Assembly: GCA_910586105.1 (NCBI GenBank) | Contig: CAJUGU010000006.1 | Span: forward strand, 1 to 56,280 | Reading direction: 5' to 3' | DNA: 56,280 nt | Source of the DNA: an uncultured Eubacteriales bacterium | GTDB lineage: Bacteria; Bacillota; Clostridia; Oscillospirales; Butyricicoccaceae | Part shown: piece by piece, positions 8,731-16,959 of the stretch | Position numbering within the stretch: position 1 is the stretch's first letter | How the letters are laid out: every line of letters begins with the position of its first letter | Translations under genes and position numbers: made by a program | Notes under the pieces: model-generated | Told to the model about the DNA's origin: nothing | Databases searched by the model: none | What the model saw: only the letters and a program-made list of their open reading frames with translations

Positions 8731-9156
8731 ATGCAGGATACCGAACTGTTGCAGTTTATCCATAAAACCGCCCGGATGGGCGTGGAAAGTCTGCGCGATA
8801 TCGAACCAATGGTGCGGGAAAATGCGTTGTATGACGCGATTTCAAGCCAAATACGGGAATACCGCTGCATCGCGGGCTGCGCCAACCGGATGCTCGAAGA
8901 ACGCGGCGAGGAGTCGCCCGATCCGGGCGCGATCGCCAAGGTGTCGTCCGGCGTGATGACCGCTATGAAAATGATGGCGGATAATTCGTCGTCGAAGATC
9001 GCGGAAATGGTGATCCAGGGCAACACCATGGGGATCACCAAAAGCACCAAGCACCTGAACGATTACACCGGCAGCGACCGGCAGGTGCAGGCGCTGGCAA
9101 AAAAGCTCATCGCGACCGAGCAGGCGAACGTCGAACAGATGAAGCCCTTCCTGTAA
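8731..9156 (+). CDS. Hypothetical alpha-helical protein, ferritin-like in character
   Basis: This 141-residue protein starts after GAGGTGATTT; the frame is open upstream but lies inside the permease gene. It is predicted all-helical and soluble, with many charged residues and Met pairs (TAMKMMADNSSSKIAEMV). It ends in ATEQANVEQMKPFL, a pattern like the last helix of four-helix bundles of the ferritin-like or spore-coat CotF-like kind. I cannot assign a family from sequence alone. It is 44 bases after the permease gene and may share its transcript; the next terminator is at 9211. Confidence 0.7.
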   Translation: MQDTELLQFIHKTARMGVESLRDIEPMVRENALYDAISSQIREYRCIAGCANRMLEERGEESPDPGAIAKVSSGVMTAMKMMADNSSSKIAEMVIQGNTMGITKSTKHLNDYTGSDRQVQALAKKLIATEQANVEQMKPFL

Positions 9157-9210
9157 GCGCGGCGGCGCAGCGCCCGCTTGCCCCGGCAACAAAATATCGC
9201 TTTGGAATCA

Positions 9211-9241
9211 GGTTATTGGCGCCCAGGCAATAACCTTTTTT
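9211..9241 (+). terminator. Rho-independent terminator
   Basis: The stem GGTTATTG/CAATAACC around a GC-rich loop is followed by TTTTTT, 54 bases after the helical hypothetical gene. It probably ends the ABC-transporter transcript. Confidence 0.88.
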
Positions 9242-9280
9242 CCATGCCGTCCGTCAGCCGGGTATCCCATTCGTTTCGGC

Positions 9281-9309
9281 TTTCCAAGCCGCGCTTTTTG
9301 TGATATAAT
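9281..9309 (+). promoter_or_regulatory. Sigma-A-like promoter of the 9435 hypothetical gene
   Basis: TTTCCA and TATAAT (9304-9309) are separated by 17 bp, upstream of the gene starting at 9435. The -35 is weak (4 of 6) and the -10 is perfect. Confidence 0.55.
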
Positions 9310-9434
9310 TTGTAAAACGGCCTTTCGGGATCGATCCGCAGGGCGGGAACCGATGCTTCCCTTTCGCCGCCGTGCCCGAATGCAGCGGCATGGGGCAATG
9401 GCCGATCGGCAGCGTCAAAATGAGGTGAGGAAAC

Positions 9435-9965
9435 ATGTGGGATGTATTTAAAACGATGCGGAAATTTACGCCGAAATCTGAGGTCGACAAAATGACCGGC
9501 GCGCCGGTCTTTCCGCTTGAAGGCCGCCCCGCCTACTATTACGGCGGAGGGTTCGTCGTTCATTATGCGCCACGGCGTTTCCAAATCGAAGGGATCCAGC
9601 GGATCGAAACCGGCGACCCCGGCGAATATGCGGTCGGAATGTATCACTTTGCCGAAGCCGCCGCGCTGAAGGCTGCATTGGGGTTAGATGCGTTTCATGC
9701 AGACGACGTCGCCCCCTTTGCGGAGGAGATTATCGACGGCGCCATTTCCTACCCCTGCACCTTCGGCAAGCTGAGCAAATGGGCGCGGGCAACCCCTTCC
9801 GGCCACGTTCAGGAAGGGATCACCCAGCGATTGATCGAGGGCAAAATGACCTTTCAAAACCGGTTCCTGTTTTATGAGCAATACCAGTTTTTCTTTTATG
9901 GAAAATTCCGGTGGACCAGGCTTGCCGGGTTCCAATTCACCTTTTGCGAATCCGCAGGGTCATGA
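9435..9965 (+). CDS. Hypothetical protein
   Basis: This 176-residue soluble protein follows GAGGTGAGG and has its own promoter. Notable stretches are GRPAYYYGGGFVVHYAP near 30-46 and a run of aromatic residues near the end (FYEQYQFFFYGKFRWTRLAGF). It has no signal peptide or membrane helix. The gene ends one base before the stop of the convergent MATE gene. I do not recognise the family. Confidence 0.6.
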   Translation: MWDVFKTMRKFTPKSEVDKMTGAPVFPLEGRPAYYYGGGFVVHYAPRRFQIEGIQRIETGDPGEYAVGMYHFAEAAALKAALGLDAFHADDVAPFAEEIIDGAISYPCTFGKLSKWARATPSGHVQEGITQRLIEGKMTFQNRFLFYEQYQFFFYGKFRWTRLAGFQFTFCESAGS

Positions 9966-9966
9966 C

Positions 9967-11391
9967 TCAGCACCGGCGGCTATGACCGCCCCTTCCAGAC
10001 GCGTTGAAAACGGCTGTTGGCGATCCACCAACAGCCGCTTTCTGCAACTTATCCGTTTTTTTGAGAGCAGCGCCGTCCCGGCGATAATGCAGCAGGCAGG
10101 CGGCGGAGATCCCGCACATGATCCCTTCCGCGAGCGGCGCCGCCAGCCACACGCCGGTAATCCCCAGAATGCGCGGCAGCAGCAGGATACCGCCCGCGAG
10201 CAGTCCGAACGTCCGCAGGAAGGACAGCCCTGCGGACGTTTTCCCCTCCGACAGCGCCGTGAACGCTGCGGATGTGAAAATATTCATCCCGCAAAACAGG
10301 AAGCTGTACGCAAAAATGCGGAACCCCTCCGCCGCAATCGGATAGACCGCCGAGGTTTCCGGCGCGAACAGCCGGACGATCCAGCGCCCGCCAAACCATG
10401 ACGCCGCGAAAACCATTACAGACGCGCCCACAATGAACCGCAGACCAATCCGGAGCACCCGCCGCAGCTGCGCCCGGTCGCCGCTGCCATAACAAAACCC
10501 GATCGCCGGGGCGACGCCCATCGAAAACCCGATGAACAGGGTGTTCAGCAGAAATTGCGCGTAAATCAAAATCGCGATCGCGGCAACGCCATCCTCGCCA
10601 AGGTGTTCCATCATGGCGGCGTTGAACAGGAAGGTCGTCACCGCCGACGCTAACTGACTCACCAGCTCCGAGGAGCCGTTCAGGCAGCTTTCGCCCAGCA
10701 CGTCCCACCGGAGCCGGGGCCTTGTGAATGCAAGCATCCCATCCCGGCGCAGGAAGCACGCTACCCCGGCGACCGCCGGGATCAGATATCCGCAGCCCGT
10801 CCCCAGCGCCGCGCCCCGGACGCCCAGCCCGCAGGGGACGATGAACAGGTAATCCAACGCGATATTCGCCGCGCCCGCCGCCAGCGACAGCCCAAATCCA
10901 AGCCCCGGCCTCCCTGCGGTGACGAACAGGGTCGCAAACAACGTTTGCAGCAGGTTCGCCGGGAAAAACCACAGCAGCGTCAGCAGGTACGCCTTGCAGT
11001 CCGGGAACAGCCGTTCGCTTGCGCCAAGGGCGTACACGAGCCGGTCAATAAAAAGGCTCCCCAGCAGCGCGAGCGCCAGCCCGGCCGCCGCGGCGGCAAG
11101 CGTCAGCAGGGTGAAGTCCTCCCGCGCCGCCTGCGTTTCGCCCGCGCCCAGCTTGCGGGAAACGATCGCGTTCCCGCCCGCCGCCAGCATCGTCCCCAGC
11201 CCGACCGCGACGTTGATGACCGGGCAGACGATATTCACTGCGGAAAGCGCGTCGGTGCTGACCAGCTGCGCCACGAAAACCGTATCCACGACGGTATACA
11301 GCCCCATGAACAGCATCATGAATACGGTCGGGAGCGCAAACCGCAGCAGCCGTCCCGCGTTCCAGCCCTGCCGGAAAACTTCGTCATTCAT
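9967..11391 (-). CDS. MATE family multidrug/sodium antiporter
   Basis: This 474-residue protein has about twelve membrane segments in two similar halves. It opens with a MATE N-terminus (LLRFALPTVFMMLFMGLYTV, DTVFVAQLVSTDALSAVNI). MATE proteins export cationic drugs or metabolites using a Na+ or H+ gradient. The start overlaps the stop of the upstream AraC-GNAT gene (ATGA), so the two are coupled and that regulator probably controls export. The last 25 or so residues are hydrophilic and are encoded across a terminator-like hairpin (10006-10037). Confidence 0.92.
   Translation of the reverse strand: MNDEVFRQGWNAGRLLRFALPTVFMMLFMGLYTVVDTVFVAQLVSTDALSAVNIVCPVINVAVGLGTMLAAGGNAIVSRKLGAGETQAAREDFTLLTLAAAAAGLALALLGSLFIDRLVYALGASERLFPDCKAYLLTLLWFFPANLLQTLFATLFVTAGRPGLGFGLSLAAGAANIALDYLFIVPCGLGVRGAALGTGCGYLIPAVAGVACFLRRDGMLAFTRPRLRWDVLGESCLNGSSELVSQLASAVTTFLFNAAMMEHLGEDGVAAIAILIYAQFLLNTLFIGFSMGVAPAIGFCYGSGDRAQLRRVLRIGLRFIVGASVMVFAASWFGGRWIVRLFAPETSAVYPIAAEGFRIFAYSFLFCGMNIFTSAAFTALSEGKTSAGLSFLRTFGLLAGGILLLPRILGITGVWLAAPLAEGIMCGISAACLLHYRRDGAALKKTDKLQKAAVGGSPTAVFNASGRGGHSRRC
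10006..10037 (-). terminator. Terminator-like hairpin inside the 3' end of the MATE gene
   Basis: On the minus strand a perfect 10-bp stem (CGGCTGTTGG with its complement, 7-base loop) is followed by TTTTC. It has terminator form but lies about 40 bases before the MATE stop codon. Confidence 0.6.
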
Positions 11392-12224
11392 CGCCGCGCG
11401 CCCCCTTTCAAGGGCGGCAGGACAAGCCGCTGGGTCGGATACCCGAATTCGGTCAGCAGTTCGGCCTCCATAAAGCCCAGCCTTTGATAGGCTGCGCGCT
11501 GCCCTGCGTCCGCCCGGTCGCCCTGCCGGAAGGTCGTAATGCTGACCGTCCTTCCCCGCAGCGCGCCGCGCCGCAGGGAATCCAGCAGCGTCCCCGCCGC
11601 TTCGCGGTACTGCGGATGCGCCGCTAAAAAGTCAATGCGCCCCGTCCGCCGCGAGAACGCCGCCGCGCCGACCACTTCCCCGCCGCCCCGCAGGACGAGC
11701 GCTTCCCGCTGCGCGACCGCCTGCCGGAGCCGTGCAAGGTATTCCGCTTCCTTTAAACAGGGGAACCCGCCGACGACCGCCGGCAGGAACCGCATCCAAT
11801 CCGCGACATCCGCCGCAGACGCATACACCGGCGGCTGCAAGCCCAGCCCGGACGGCTCCGGCCCCGGCACAAAGGCCGCTTGCAGCGGGTAATATTCCCG
11901 CGCCTTCCGGTATGCCTTCGGCGTTTTCTTGTACATCGCCTTGAAGACCGCGGTAAATGCCTGCTGGCTTTCATAGCCTGCATCGATCGCGACCTCCAGG
12001 ATCGGCGCTTCCGAAAACACCAGCCGTTTCGCGGCCTCGGTGAGCCGCCTGCGCCGGATGTAATCGTGCGGCGTGACCCCGACCGCGTCCGTAAACAACC
12101 GGTGCAAATGATATTTGGAATAGCGGGCCGCGTCCGCGACGGCGGACAGCTCCAGCGGTTCCTGCAAGTTGGTTTCGACGAAGGCGACCGCCGCCGCGAC
12201 CGGCTCTAAATTTTGACGTTCCAT
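11388..12224 (-). CDS. AraC-type HTH fused to a GNAT acetyltransferase domain
   Basis: The start is the ATG after GGAAGGAGGG, giving about 278 residues; an upstream in-frame ATG lacks a ribosome site. Residues about 8-105 form an AraC/XylS double helix-turn-helix (FVETNLQEPLELSAVADAA, SKYHLHRLFTDAVGVTPHDY, AGYESQQAFTAVFKAMYKK). The C-terminal half reads as a GNAT domain (GGEVVGAAAF, RIDFLAAHPQYREAAGTLL, AAYQRLGFMEAE). It is translationally coupled to the MATE exporter. The GNAT part may sense or modify the compound that is exported; that is inference. Confidence 0.85.
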   Translation of the reverse strand: MERQNLEPVAAAVAFVETNLQEPLELSAVADAARYSKYHLHRLFTDAVGVTPHDYIRRRRLTEAAKRLVFSEAPILEVAIDAGYESQQAFTAVFKAMYKKTPKAYRKAREYYPLQAAFVPGPEPSGLGLQPPVYASAADVADWMRFLPAVVGGFPCLKEAEYLARLRQAVAQREALVLRGGGEVVGAAAFSRRTGRIDFLAAHPQYREAAGTLLDSLRRGALRGRTVSITTFRQGDRADAGQRAAYQRLGFMEAELLTEFGYPTQRLVLPPLKGGARR

Positions 12225-12320
12225 GCGTTTCCCTCCTTCCGCTCCGTCTATCATAGCAGAACGGCGGACGCCGTTTTTCATCATTCTTGCGGACTTTGCC
12301 CCCCGCCGCCCGGAAAACGC

Positions 12321-12357
12321 AAAAAAGAGTGCTGAAAGCCTTCCCTTCCAGCACTCC
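12321..12357 (-). terminator. Rho-independent terminator of the activase operon
   Basis: On the minus strand GAGTGCTG and CAGCACTC pair and are followed by TTTTTT, about 22 bases after the stop of the dehydratase-like gene. Confidence 0.88.
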
Positions 12358-12378
12358 GTTGGCGCTGCGCGCGGCGGC

Positions 12379-13623
12379 TCATTTCGCCGCCGACAGCATC
12401 AGCTTGATCCGGTTTTCCTGATTGATCTTGGACGCGCCCGGGTCGTAATCGACCGACACGATATTGGCCTCCGGGTAACGCTCCCGGATCTTGCGCACCA
12501 TGCCCTTGCCCGCGATATGGTTCGGCAGACACCCGAACGGCTGCGCGCAGACGATGTTCGGCACGCCCTCATGGATCAGCTCAACCATCTCCGCCGGGAG
12601 CAGCCAGCCCTCGCCCATCTTCACGCCTTCGCCAATGATCTCGTGCGACAGCCTGCGCACCTCTTCAAACGGGATCGGCGGGCGGAATTGCCCATGCTTT
12701 TTCATCACCCGGATAATATCCTTTTGCTTGCTCAGCACGAAATCATACATCATCCGGTTCATCGCCGCCGCCTTGGCCGAACGCCCATACAGGCGGTGAT
12801 CCACCACGGCGTTGTACAGGCAGTACATACAGAAATCGAGCAGCCCGGCGAGCACCGGTTCGCAGCCTTCGGCGACCAGGAAGTCTTCCAGATGGTTGTT
12901 GCCGAGCGGCGAAAACTTGACGTAAATTTCGCCGACGACGCCGACCCGCTTTTTCGGGACCGAACGGTCGAGCCGGACGCGCTCAAATACCCGCAGGATG
13001 AAGCGGTACAGCTTCTTGACCTCGCTGTACAGGATCATGCGGTTGCCGCTGAACCGCTGCGCAATCACATCCATACAAACGCCGACCGCCTTCCGGCTGG
13101 AGCCCGGTACGACTTCGTAAGCCCGGCACTGGTTGTAGATCATCATGATCATGTCGCCGAGCAGCACGCCGTAGGCGATCTGCATCAGCATTTGCGGGGT
13201 GAAGGTGAAGCCCGGGTTGGCTTCCAGCCCCGAAAAATTCAGCGATATGACCGGGATGTAATCATGACCGTTTTTCGCAAGCGCCTTGCGCAGCAGGTGG
13301 ATGTAATTGGACGCCCGGCAGCCGCCGCCGGTCTGGCTCATAATCAGCGCGATTTTGTGCGTGTCATACTTCCCGCTTTCGATCGCATCCATCAGCTGGC
13401 CGATCGCGAGCAGCGCCGGATAGCACGTGTCATTATGCACGTTTTTTAATCCCTGCTCCACGATGGAGGGCCCCTCCGTCGTCAGCAGCTCCATTTTGTA
13501 GCCGTAGTTGCCCATGATCTGGAGCATCAGCCCGAACTGGATCGGCAGCATGTTCGGCACCAAAATGGTGTAATCCTTGCGCATTTCCTCGGTGAACACC
13601 GCGTAATTGTTACTGTTTTCCAA
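12379..13623 (-). CDS. 2-hydroxyacyl-CoA dehydratase (HgdB/HgdC-like) family protein, partner of the activase
   Basis: There is no ATG at the natural N-terminus. A TTG at 13621-13623 lies 8 bases after GAGGAGGG and gives a 414-residue protein beginning ENSNNYAVF after the initiator. It overlaps the activase gene by 14 bases. Family motifs are HNDTCYPALLAIGQL, QTGGGCRASNY and CAQPFGCLPNHI, with conserved cysteines likely to hold an iron-sulfur cluster. In many Clostridia this region is the C-terminal third of one protein of about 1400 residues; here it is a separate, translationally coupled gene. The substrate is unknown. Confidence 0.85.
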   Translation of the reverse strand: MENSNNYAVFTEEMRKDYTILVPNMLPIQFGLMLQIMGNYGYKMELLTTEGPSIVEQGLKNVHNDTCYPALLAIGQLMDAIESGKYDTHKIALIMSQTGGGCRASNYIHLLRKALAKNGHDYIPVISLNFSGLEANPGFTFTPQMLMQIAYGVLLGDMIMMIYNQCRAYEVVPGSSRKAVGVCMDVIAQRFSGNRMILYSEVKKLYRFILRVFERVRLDRSVPKKRVGVVGEIYVKFSPLGNNHLEDFLVAEGCEPVLAGLLDFCMYCLYNAVVDHRLYGRSAKAAAMNRMMYDFVLSKQKDIIRVMKKHGQFRPPIPFEEVRRLSHEIIGEGVKMGEGWLLPAEMVELIHEGVPNIVCAQPFGCLPNHIAGKGMVRKIRERYPEANIVSVDYDPGASKINQENRIKLMLSAAK

Positions 13624-16561
13624 GCTTTCTGCCCTCCTCGACAGCCGCCAGCATACTGCGCACGCGAATTTTCGCCGCGCCCAGATTGTTGATCTCATCG
13701 ATCTTGAGCTGTGTATAAATTTTCCCGCCGCCTTCGACGATTGAACGGATTTCGTCGGTCGTGATTGCATCGATGCCGCAGCCGAACGACACCAGCTGGA
13801 TCAGCTGCGCGTTTTCCTTCCGCACCACATAATTTGCCGCCGAATACATCCGGGAATGATATGTCCACTGGTTGAGCACGCGTACCTCCGGCTGCTGCGC
13901 CAGATCCCAGACTGCGTCTTCGGTGACGATTACCATGCCATAGGACGCGATCAGGCGGTTGAGGCCGTGGTTGATCTCCGGGTCGATATGGTAAGGACGC
14001 CCGACAATCACCGCAATCTCCAACCCGTTTTCGTCGGCGTAAGCGATCGCCTTACGGCCCTCCTCATGGACAGCGGCATAATAATCCTGAAGCGCGCCGT
14101 AGCCCGCTTCCGCAGCCGCCGCGATCTCCTTCCTGTGCAGCTGCGGGAACCGCTCGCGGAAGAACCGTACCGCCTGCCGGGTGAATTCCTTCCGGTCGCT
14201 CAGCTCAAAATACGGCATCAGGAAGTCGACCTCCGAAAGCCGCGCGACGTTCGCCTGAAGCAGCTCGGGATAATAAGCCACCACCGGGCAGTTGTAGCAG
14301 TTATCGCCCCGGCCTTCGTCCAGATTGTAGGTCATGCAGGGATAGAAAATGCGGGTAACGCCCTTTTCAAACAGGTTTTCGATGTGCCCATGCATCAGCT
14401 TTGCCGGATAGCAGACCGTATCCGACGGGATCGAATGCTGCCCGCGCTGGTACAGGTCGCGGCTGGATACGTCGCTGACGACCACTTCAAAGCCGAGCGC
14501 TTCGAGGAAGGTTTTCCAGAACGGAAGCAGTTCGTAAAAATTCAGCCCGAACGGAACGCCGATCCTGCCCAGCGGCGCGGCCCCCTCGCGCGGCGCACAG
14601 GCCAGCGCTTTCAAATAGTCCAGTTTCCACGCGTACAGGTCGGGCAGCGGTTTTGCCTCGCCACGGCCCAGCGGGCGCTCGCAGCGGTTGCCCGACAGGA
14701 ACCGCCTGCCGCCCGGGAAGGTATTCACGGTCAGATCGCAGTGGTTGCTGCACAGCCCGCATTTGACGCTTTTGGAGGTATGCCGGAAGCCTTCCAGCTC
14801 CTCCGGACGGATCAGGGCGGTATGCTCCGGGCGGTTGTCCCGCGCGTGCAGCGCCGCGCCATACGCGCCCATCAGGCCCGAGATCGCCGGACGCGTGACC
14901 TCCCGCCCGATCTCCTGCTCGAACGAACGCAGGATCGCGTTGTTGAGGAACGTGCCCCCCTGCACGACGATGTGTTTGCCAAGGTCGTCCGGCGAATGCG
15001 CGCGGATGACCTTGTACAACGCGTTCTTGACCACCGAGACCGACAGCCCCGCCGAGATCATGTCGATCGACGCGCCGTCCTTCTGCGCCTGCTTGACCGA
15101 CGAATTCATGAACACCGTGCAGCGCGAACCCAGGTCGATCGGCGTTTCCGAAAGCAGGCCGAGCTTGCAGAATTCCTCGATCGAATAGCCCATCGACCGC
15201 GCGAACGTTTCGATGAACGAGCCGCAGCCCGACGAGCACGCTTCGTTCAGGAAGATGTTGTCGATGCAGTTGTTGCGAATTTTAAAGCATTTGATATCCT
15301 GCCCGCCGATGTCGATGATAAAATCCACGTCGGGATTGAAATGGCGCGCGGCGTAAAAATGCGCGACCGTTTCCACCAGCCCGAAATCGATGCCGAACGC
15401 GTTCTGGATCAGGGCCTCGCCATAGCCGGTGACGGCGGAGGCGACGATGCGCACCCGGTCGCCGCACAGACGGTAAAGCTGCGCCAGCTGTTCGCGGATC
15501 ACGTCGACCGGGTTGCCCTTGTTGGGCTGGTAGTGGTGGTACAGGATCTGGTTTTTATCGCCCATGAGCACGATTTTCGTGGTCGTGGAACCGCAGTCGA
15601 TGCCAAGGTAGGCGTCGCCCGAATAAACAGTTACGTTTTCGGTCATAACGTCGTGGCAGTCGTGACGGCGGGTGAACTCGCGGAATTCCTCATGCGAGGT
15701 AAACAGCGGCGAAAGGTACTGGGAAACGACCGGCTCCCCCGCCGCCTTTTCCAGACAGCCGAGCAGTTCGTCGTAAGAATATTCGCGTCCGGTGTCGCCC
15801 GCGTATTCCGCCGCGCCCGCCGCGATCGCATACGGCGCCAGCGCCGGGAAATGGGCGTGGCTGTTATCCAGCCCCAGCGTTTCCTGGAAACGCTTTTGCA
15901 GCCCCTTGAAAAAATACAGCGGCCCGCCAAGGAACAGCACGTCCCCCTTGATCTCGCGGCCCTGCGCCAGACCGGTCAGCGTCTGGTTGACGACCGCCTG
16001 AAAGATGGACGCCGCCAGGTCTTCACGCCGCGCGCCGTCGTTCATCAGCGGCTGGATATCGCTTTTCGCGAACACGCCGCAGCGGGAGGCGATGGTATAA
16101 ATCCGCTCTGCCTCCAGGCTCAACAGGTCAAGGTCGGATGGGGAAACGTCCAGCAGGATCGCCATCTGGTCGATAAACGCGCCGGTGCCGCCTGCGCAGG
16201 AACCATTCATGCGTTCTTCCAGCTGCCCGGTCAGGAAGATGATCTTTGCATCTTCGCCGCCCAGCTCGATCACCACGTCGGCCTGCGGGACGTGTACGCC
16301 CACCGCGCGCCGGGTCGCGAAAACCTCCTGCACGAAGTCGATGCCGCTTGCCTTCGCTGCGCCAAGACCCGCCGAGCCGGTGATCGCCGCCTTTAACGGC
16401 TCGCAGCACAGCACGGCTTCCGCGTCGCGCAGCAGCTCGCACGCCTTCTCGCGCACCTTGGAAAAATGCCGCTCATAACGCTTATACACGATGTTTCCGT
16501 CCTTGACCGCGACCAGCTTGACCGTGGTCGAGCCAATATCAATGCCTAATTTCATACTCAT
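13610..16561 (-). CDS. Acyl-CoA dehydratase activase with two ASKHA ATPase domains and DUF2229
   Basis: This 983-residue protein has two BadF/HgdC-type ATPase domains in tandem. The first has GIDIGSTTVKL (6-16), IELGGEDAK and GSCAGGTGAFID. The second has GIDCGSTTTKI, IDIGGQDIK and ACSSGCGSFIE. A DUF2229 region begins with KCGLCSNHC near residue 625. Activases of this family use ATP to push one electron from a [4Fe-4S] cluster into a 2-hydroxyacyl-CoA dehydratase. Cysteines in the GSCAGG and SRCGVF segments are probable cluster ligands. A promoter lies at 16653-16682. Such large YjiL-like activases are widespread in anaerobes and their partner substrate is usually unknown. Confidence 0.9.
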   Translation of the reverse strand: MSMKLGIDIGSTTVKLVAVKDGNIVYKRYERHFSKVREKACELLRDAEAVLCCEPLKAAITGSAGLGAAKASGIDFVQEVFATRRAVGVHVPQADVVIELGGEDAKIIFLTGQLEERMNGSCAGGTGAFIDQMAILLDVSPSDLDLLSLEAERIYTIASRCGVFAKSDIQPLMNDGARREDLAASIFQAVVNQTLTGLAQGREIKGDVLFLGGPLYFFKGLQKRFQETLGLDNSHAHFPALAPYAIAAGAAEYAGDTGREYSYDELLGCLEKAAGEPVVSQYLSPLFTSHEEFREFTRRHDCHDVMTENVTVYSGDAYLGIDCGSTTTKIVLMGDKNQILYHHYQPNKGNPVDVIREQLAQLYRLCGDRVRIVASAVTGYGEALIQNAFGIDFGLVETVAHFYAARHFNPDVDFIIDIGGQDIKCFKIRNNCIDNIFLNEACSSGCGSFIETFARSMGYSIEEFCKLGLLSETPIDLGSRCTVFMNSSVKQAQKDGASIDMISAGLSVSVVKNALYKVIRAHSPDDLGKHIVVQGGTFLNNAILRSFEQEIGREVTRPAISGLMGAYGAALHARDNRPEHTALIRPEELEGFRHTSKSVKCGLCSNHCDLTVNTFPGGRRFLSGNRCERPLGRGEAKPLPDLYAWKLDYLKALACAPREGAAPLGRIGVPFGLNFYELLPFWKTFLEALGFEVVVSDVSSRDLYQRGQHSIPSDTVCYPAKLMHGHIENLFEKGVTRIFYPCMTYNLDEGRGDNCYNCPVVAYYPELLQANVARLSEVDFLMPYFELSDRKEFTRQAVRFFRERFPQLHRKEIAAAAEAGYGALQDYYAAVHEEGRKAIAYADENGLEIAVIVGRPYHIDPEINHGLNRLIASYGMVIVTEDAVWDLAQQPEVRVLNQWTYHSRMYSAANYVVRKENAQLIQLVSFGCGIDAITTDEIRSIVEGGGKIYTQLKIDEINNLGAAKIRVRSMLAAVEEGRKLGKQ

Positions 16562-16652
16562 ACGTTTAACTCTACCTAAAAGGATTTTCCTGTATTCTGT
16601 CCGCAGGAATTGATTTTGTTCGGTTCGTTTCGACGATTTGCATCGTCTTTCT

Positions 16653-16682
16653 ATTTTAATGCCACTACCTATTAAATGTCAA
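16653..16682 (-). promoter_or_regulatory. Sigma-A promoter of the activase operon
   Basis: On the minus strand TTGACA and TAAAAT are separated by 18 bp, about 90 bases upstream of the activase start. It matches the consensus well. Confidence 0.75.
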
Positions 16683-16886
16683 CTCATAGAAACGACTGAA
16701 AGCGGAAAAATCCCGTAAAGATTTTGTTAATTCTGTCGAAAGCGACCAACACGATTTTCCGATCTGTGGCTGGCGCAGCCAGCAGAGCCGGGGACTGGAA
16801 GCCCGCCGGGCAGACCGTCCCCCTGATTGCATTCTATTGCCGGGACGGCCAGTTCATGCCTGCGAAGTCGGATAAAATCCCAGAAC
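16683..16886. other. Intergenic region, nothing recognised
   Basis: About 200 bases lie between the activase promoter and the flagellin terminator. There is a small GGCTGG/CAGCC hairpin near 16769 and a GC-rich stretch near 16790-16850. I see no ORF with a ribosome site, tRNA or known riboswitch motif. Confidence 0.4.
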
Positions 16887-16919
16887 AAAAAAGGGCCCGC
16901 CATCCGAAGACGACGGGCC
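16887..16919 (-). terminator. Rho-independent terminator of the flagellin gene
   Basis: On the minus strand GGCCCGTCGTC and GATGGCGGGCC pair around TTCG, followed by CTTTTTT, about 40 bases after the flagellin stop. Confidence 0.9.
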
Positions 16920-16959
16920 AATATATGGTTTTTCGCTGTGTCGCGATGCGCGCCTCTGC

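Noticed and set aside
13856..16396. Very long open frame (846 codons) antisense to the activase gene, and similar long frames opposite the HD-GYP, M56, PrkC and PriA genes
   Set aside because: High GC makes long antisense frames common. They lack ribosome sites and family motifs and mirror genes that are certain.
16740..16880. Riboswitch or structured RNA in the flagellin-activase gap
   Set aside because: Small GC-rich hairpins are present, but no known riboswitch core was recognised and neither flanking gene would have it in its leader.
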